Shown here one piece after another: positions 5,490 to 6,170 of a stretch of 6,170 bases of DNA. Below the pieces are notes generated by a model that worked only from the letters and a program-made list of their open reading frames with translations, made no database searches and was not told where the DNA came from. The stretch is taken from assembly GCA_003696465.1 (NCBI GenBank), contig RFHG01000131.1, forward strand, positions 1 through 6,170, given 5' to 3'. A program made the translations under genes and the position numbers. Each line of letters begins with the position of its first letter. Position 1 is the first letter of the stretch. The stretch is from Gammaproteobacteria bacterium (GTDB lineage: Bacteria; Pseudomonadota; Gammaproteobacteria; J044).

Positions 5490-6170
5490 TCAGCGTTGCG
5501 CCAGCCAGTCGCGCACGGCCGCGGCGTCGCCCCGGAAGGCCACCGGCAACTCGCTGCGCTGCATCTGGTAGTGATACATGGGGTCGTAGTATTCGGTCAG
5601 CAGGAAGCCGATCCACTCGCGGTGGGCCTCGGTCTCTCCGGTCAGGTGCTGGGCCCGCAGGGCCAGCTCGAAACGCTTGATCAGCTCACGGTGCCGCTCG
5701 CCGCCAAGCCGCTTGCGAATGCGGTTCATGCTGTCGAGGATCGAGTTCTGCCATCCGGTGAACCCGTTTCCAGGGTCGTGTGCAAGCCACCGCGCCTGGG
5801 CCTCGATGACATATTCCTGCAGGGTGTTGTCCACGCGTTCCTCGAGCGGGACCTCCAGCACGATGCGCTGCGCGCCCTGATACAGGCCCCGATGAATACC
5901 TTCGGGCAGACGCAGGACCCCGATCTTGCGTCCCTCGTCCTCGAACAGAAGATACGGATGCCCGGCATGCAGATAGTGGATCAGGGCATAGGCCAGGGCA
6001 TTCTCGAAGGCGATCTGGCGCGGCTGCGGCTCGATATGGCGGCCGAAGGCCGAGCCGCGGTGGTGGGCCAGCCCTTCGAGGTCGATCATGTGGGGCTGTT
6101 CACGCAGGAACAGGGTCTTGCCCACCCCGGTCAGGCCGGCGAGCACATAGCGCGGCATGGCCTGCAGCCG
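5490..6170 (-). CDS. mnmH: tRNA 2-selenouridine synthase MnmH/SelU, C-terminal part (cut by window end)
   Basis: The enzyme converts 2-thiouridine at the wobble position of Lys, Glu and Gln tRNAs to 2-selenouridine through an S-geranyl intermediate, using selenophosphate. Only the C-terminal P-loop domain (226 residues to the TGA at 5492-5490) is in the window. Counting from the Met at 6158, one sees Walker A GLTGVGKT (8-15), DLEGLAHHRGSAFG (26-39), PQPRQIAFENALA (44-56) and FEDEGRKIG (72-80), all diagnostic for SelU. The frame stays open to the window edge, and that Met lies too close to the P-loop to be the true start. The N-terminal rhodanese domain with its catalytic Cys should lie beyond 6170. 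modA follows 7 nt downstream. Selenophosphate synthase is not in the window. Confidence 0.95.
   Translation of the reverse strand, partial: RLQAMPRYVLAGLTGVGKTLFLREQPHMIDLEGLAHHRGSAFGRHIEPQPRQIAFENALAYALIHYLHAGHPYLLFEDEGRKIGVLRLPEGIHRGLYQGAQRIVLEVPLEERVDNTLQEYVIEAQARWLAHDPGNGFTGWQNSILDSMNRIRKRLGGERHRELIKRFELALRAQHLTGETEAHREWIGFLLTEYYDPMYHYQMQRSELPVAFRGDAAAVRDWLAQR

Noticed and set aside
1..6170. CRISPR arrays, tRNA or rRNA genes and insertion sequences
   Set aside because: No regularly spaced repeats, cloverleaf-like segments, rRNA-like blocks or transposase motifs were seen; the window is almost fully explained by protein genes.

Overview
The window is about two-thirds G+C through most of its length. 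Its proteins (MnmH, ModA/ModB/ModC, a RelE/HigB-type toxin, an AstE/aspartoacylase-type M14 enzyme) fit a high-GC gammaproteobacterium, perhaps a purple-sulfur-type or related chemolithotrophic lineage. That placement is inference from codon and base composition and protein style; there is no rRNA or other marker here. Two stretches have visibly lower G+C, near 50% by hand count of sample lines: about 1200-1750, and the toxin-antitoxin genes at about 3540-3700. Both look like insertions into an older chromosomal background.

Layout, left to right. The window opens with the 3' end of an unidentified plus-strand gene. It is followed after 2 nt by a complete M14-type zinc carboxypeptidase/amidohydrolase of the succinylglutamate desuccinylase/aspartoacylase family (143-1198). 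A good sigma70-like promoter overlaps the end of that gene. It drives a two-gene unit: a small L,D-transpeptidase-like enzyme whose reading frame is broken by a single-base shift (1250-1632), overlapped by ATGA with a Sec-exported protein of unknown function (1629-2219). A short inverted repeat separates this unit from the convergent minus-strand genes.

The minus strand, read right to left, carries the C-terminal P-loop half of the tRNA 2-selenouridine synthase MnmH/SelU (cut by the window edge), then modA, modB and modC for a molybdate ABC importer. mnmH, modA and modB are packed tightly: 7 nt between mnmH and modA, and an 8-nt overlap between modA and modB. Between modB and modC sits a complete higB-higA type II toxin-antitoxin module. 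It has its own strong ribosome binding site and a 16-bp palindrome that overlaps the modB stop codon.

How the genes work together. ModA captures molybdate or tungstate in the periplasm, ModB forms the membrane channel and ModC powers it; the HigBA cassette now separates the permease gene from the ATPase gene. MnmH modifies tRNA wobble uridines with selenium or handles their geranylated intermediates.

The most interesting element is the pair at 1250-2219. A cytosolic-looking, DUF2778/Tlde1-like peptidoglycan enzyme is translationally coupled to a secreted partner, an arrangement that resembles an antibacterial effector-immunity pair. The enzyme gene here is either frameshifted, mis-sequenced or read by -1 frameshifting.
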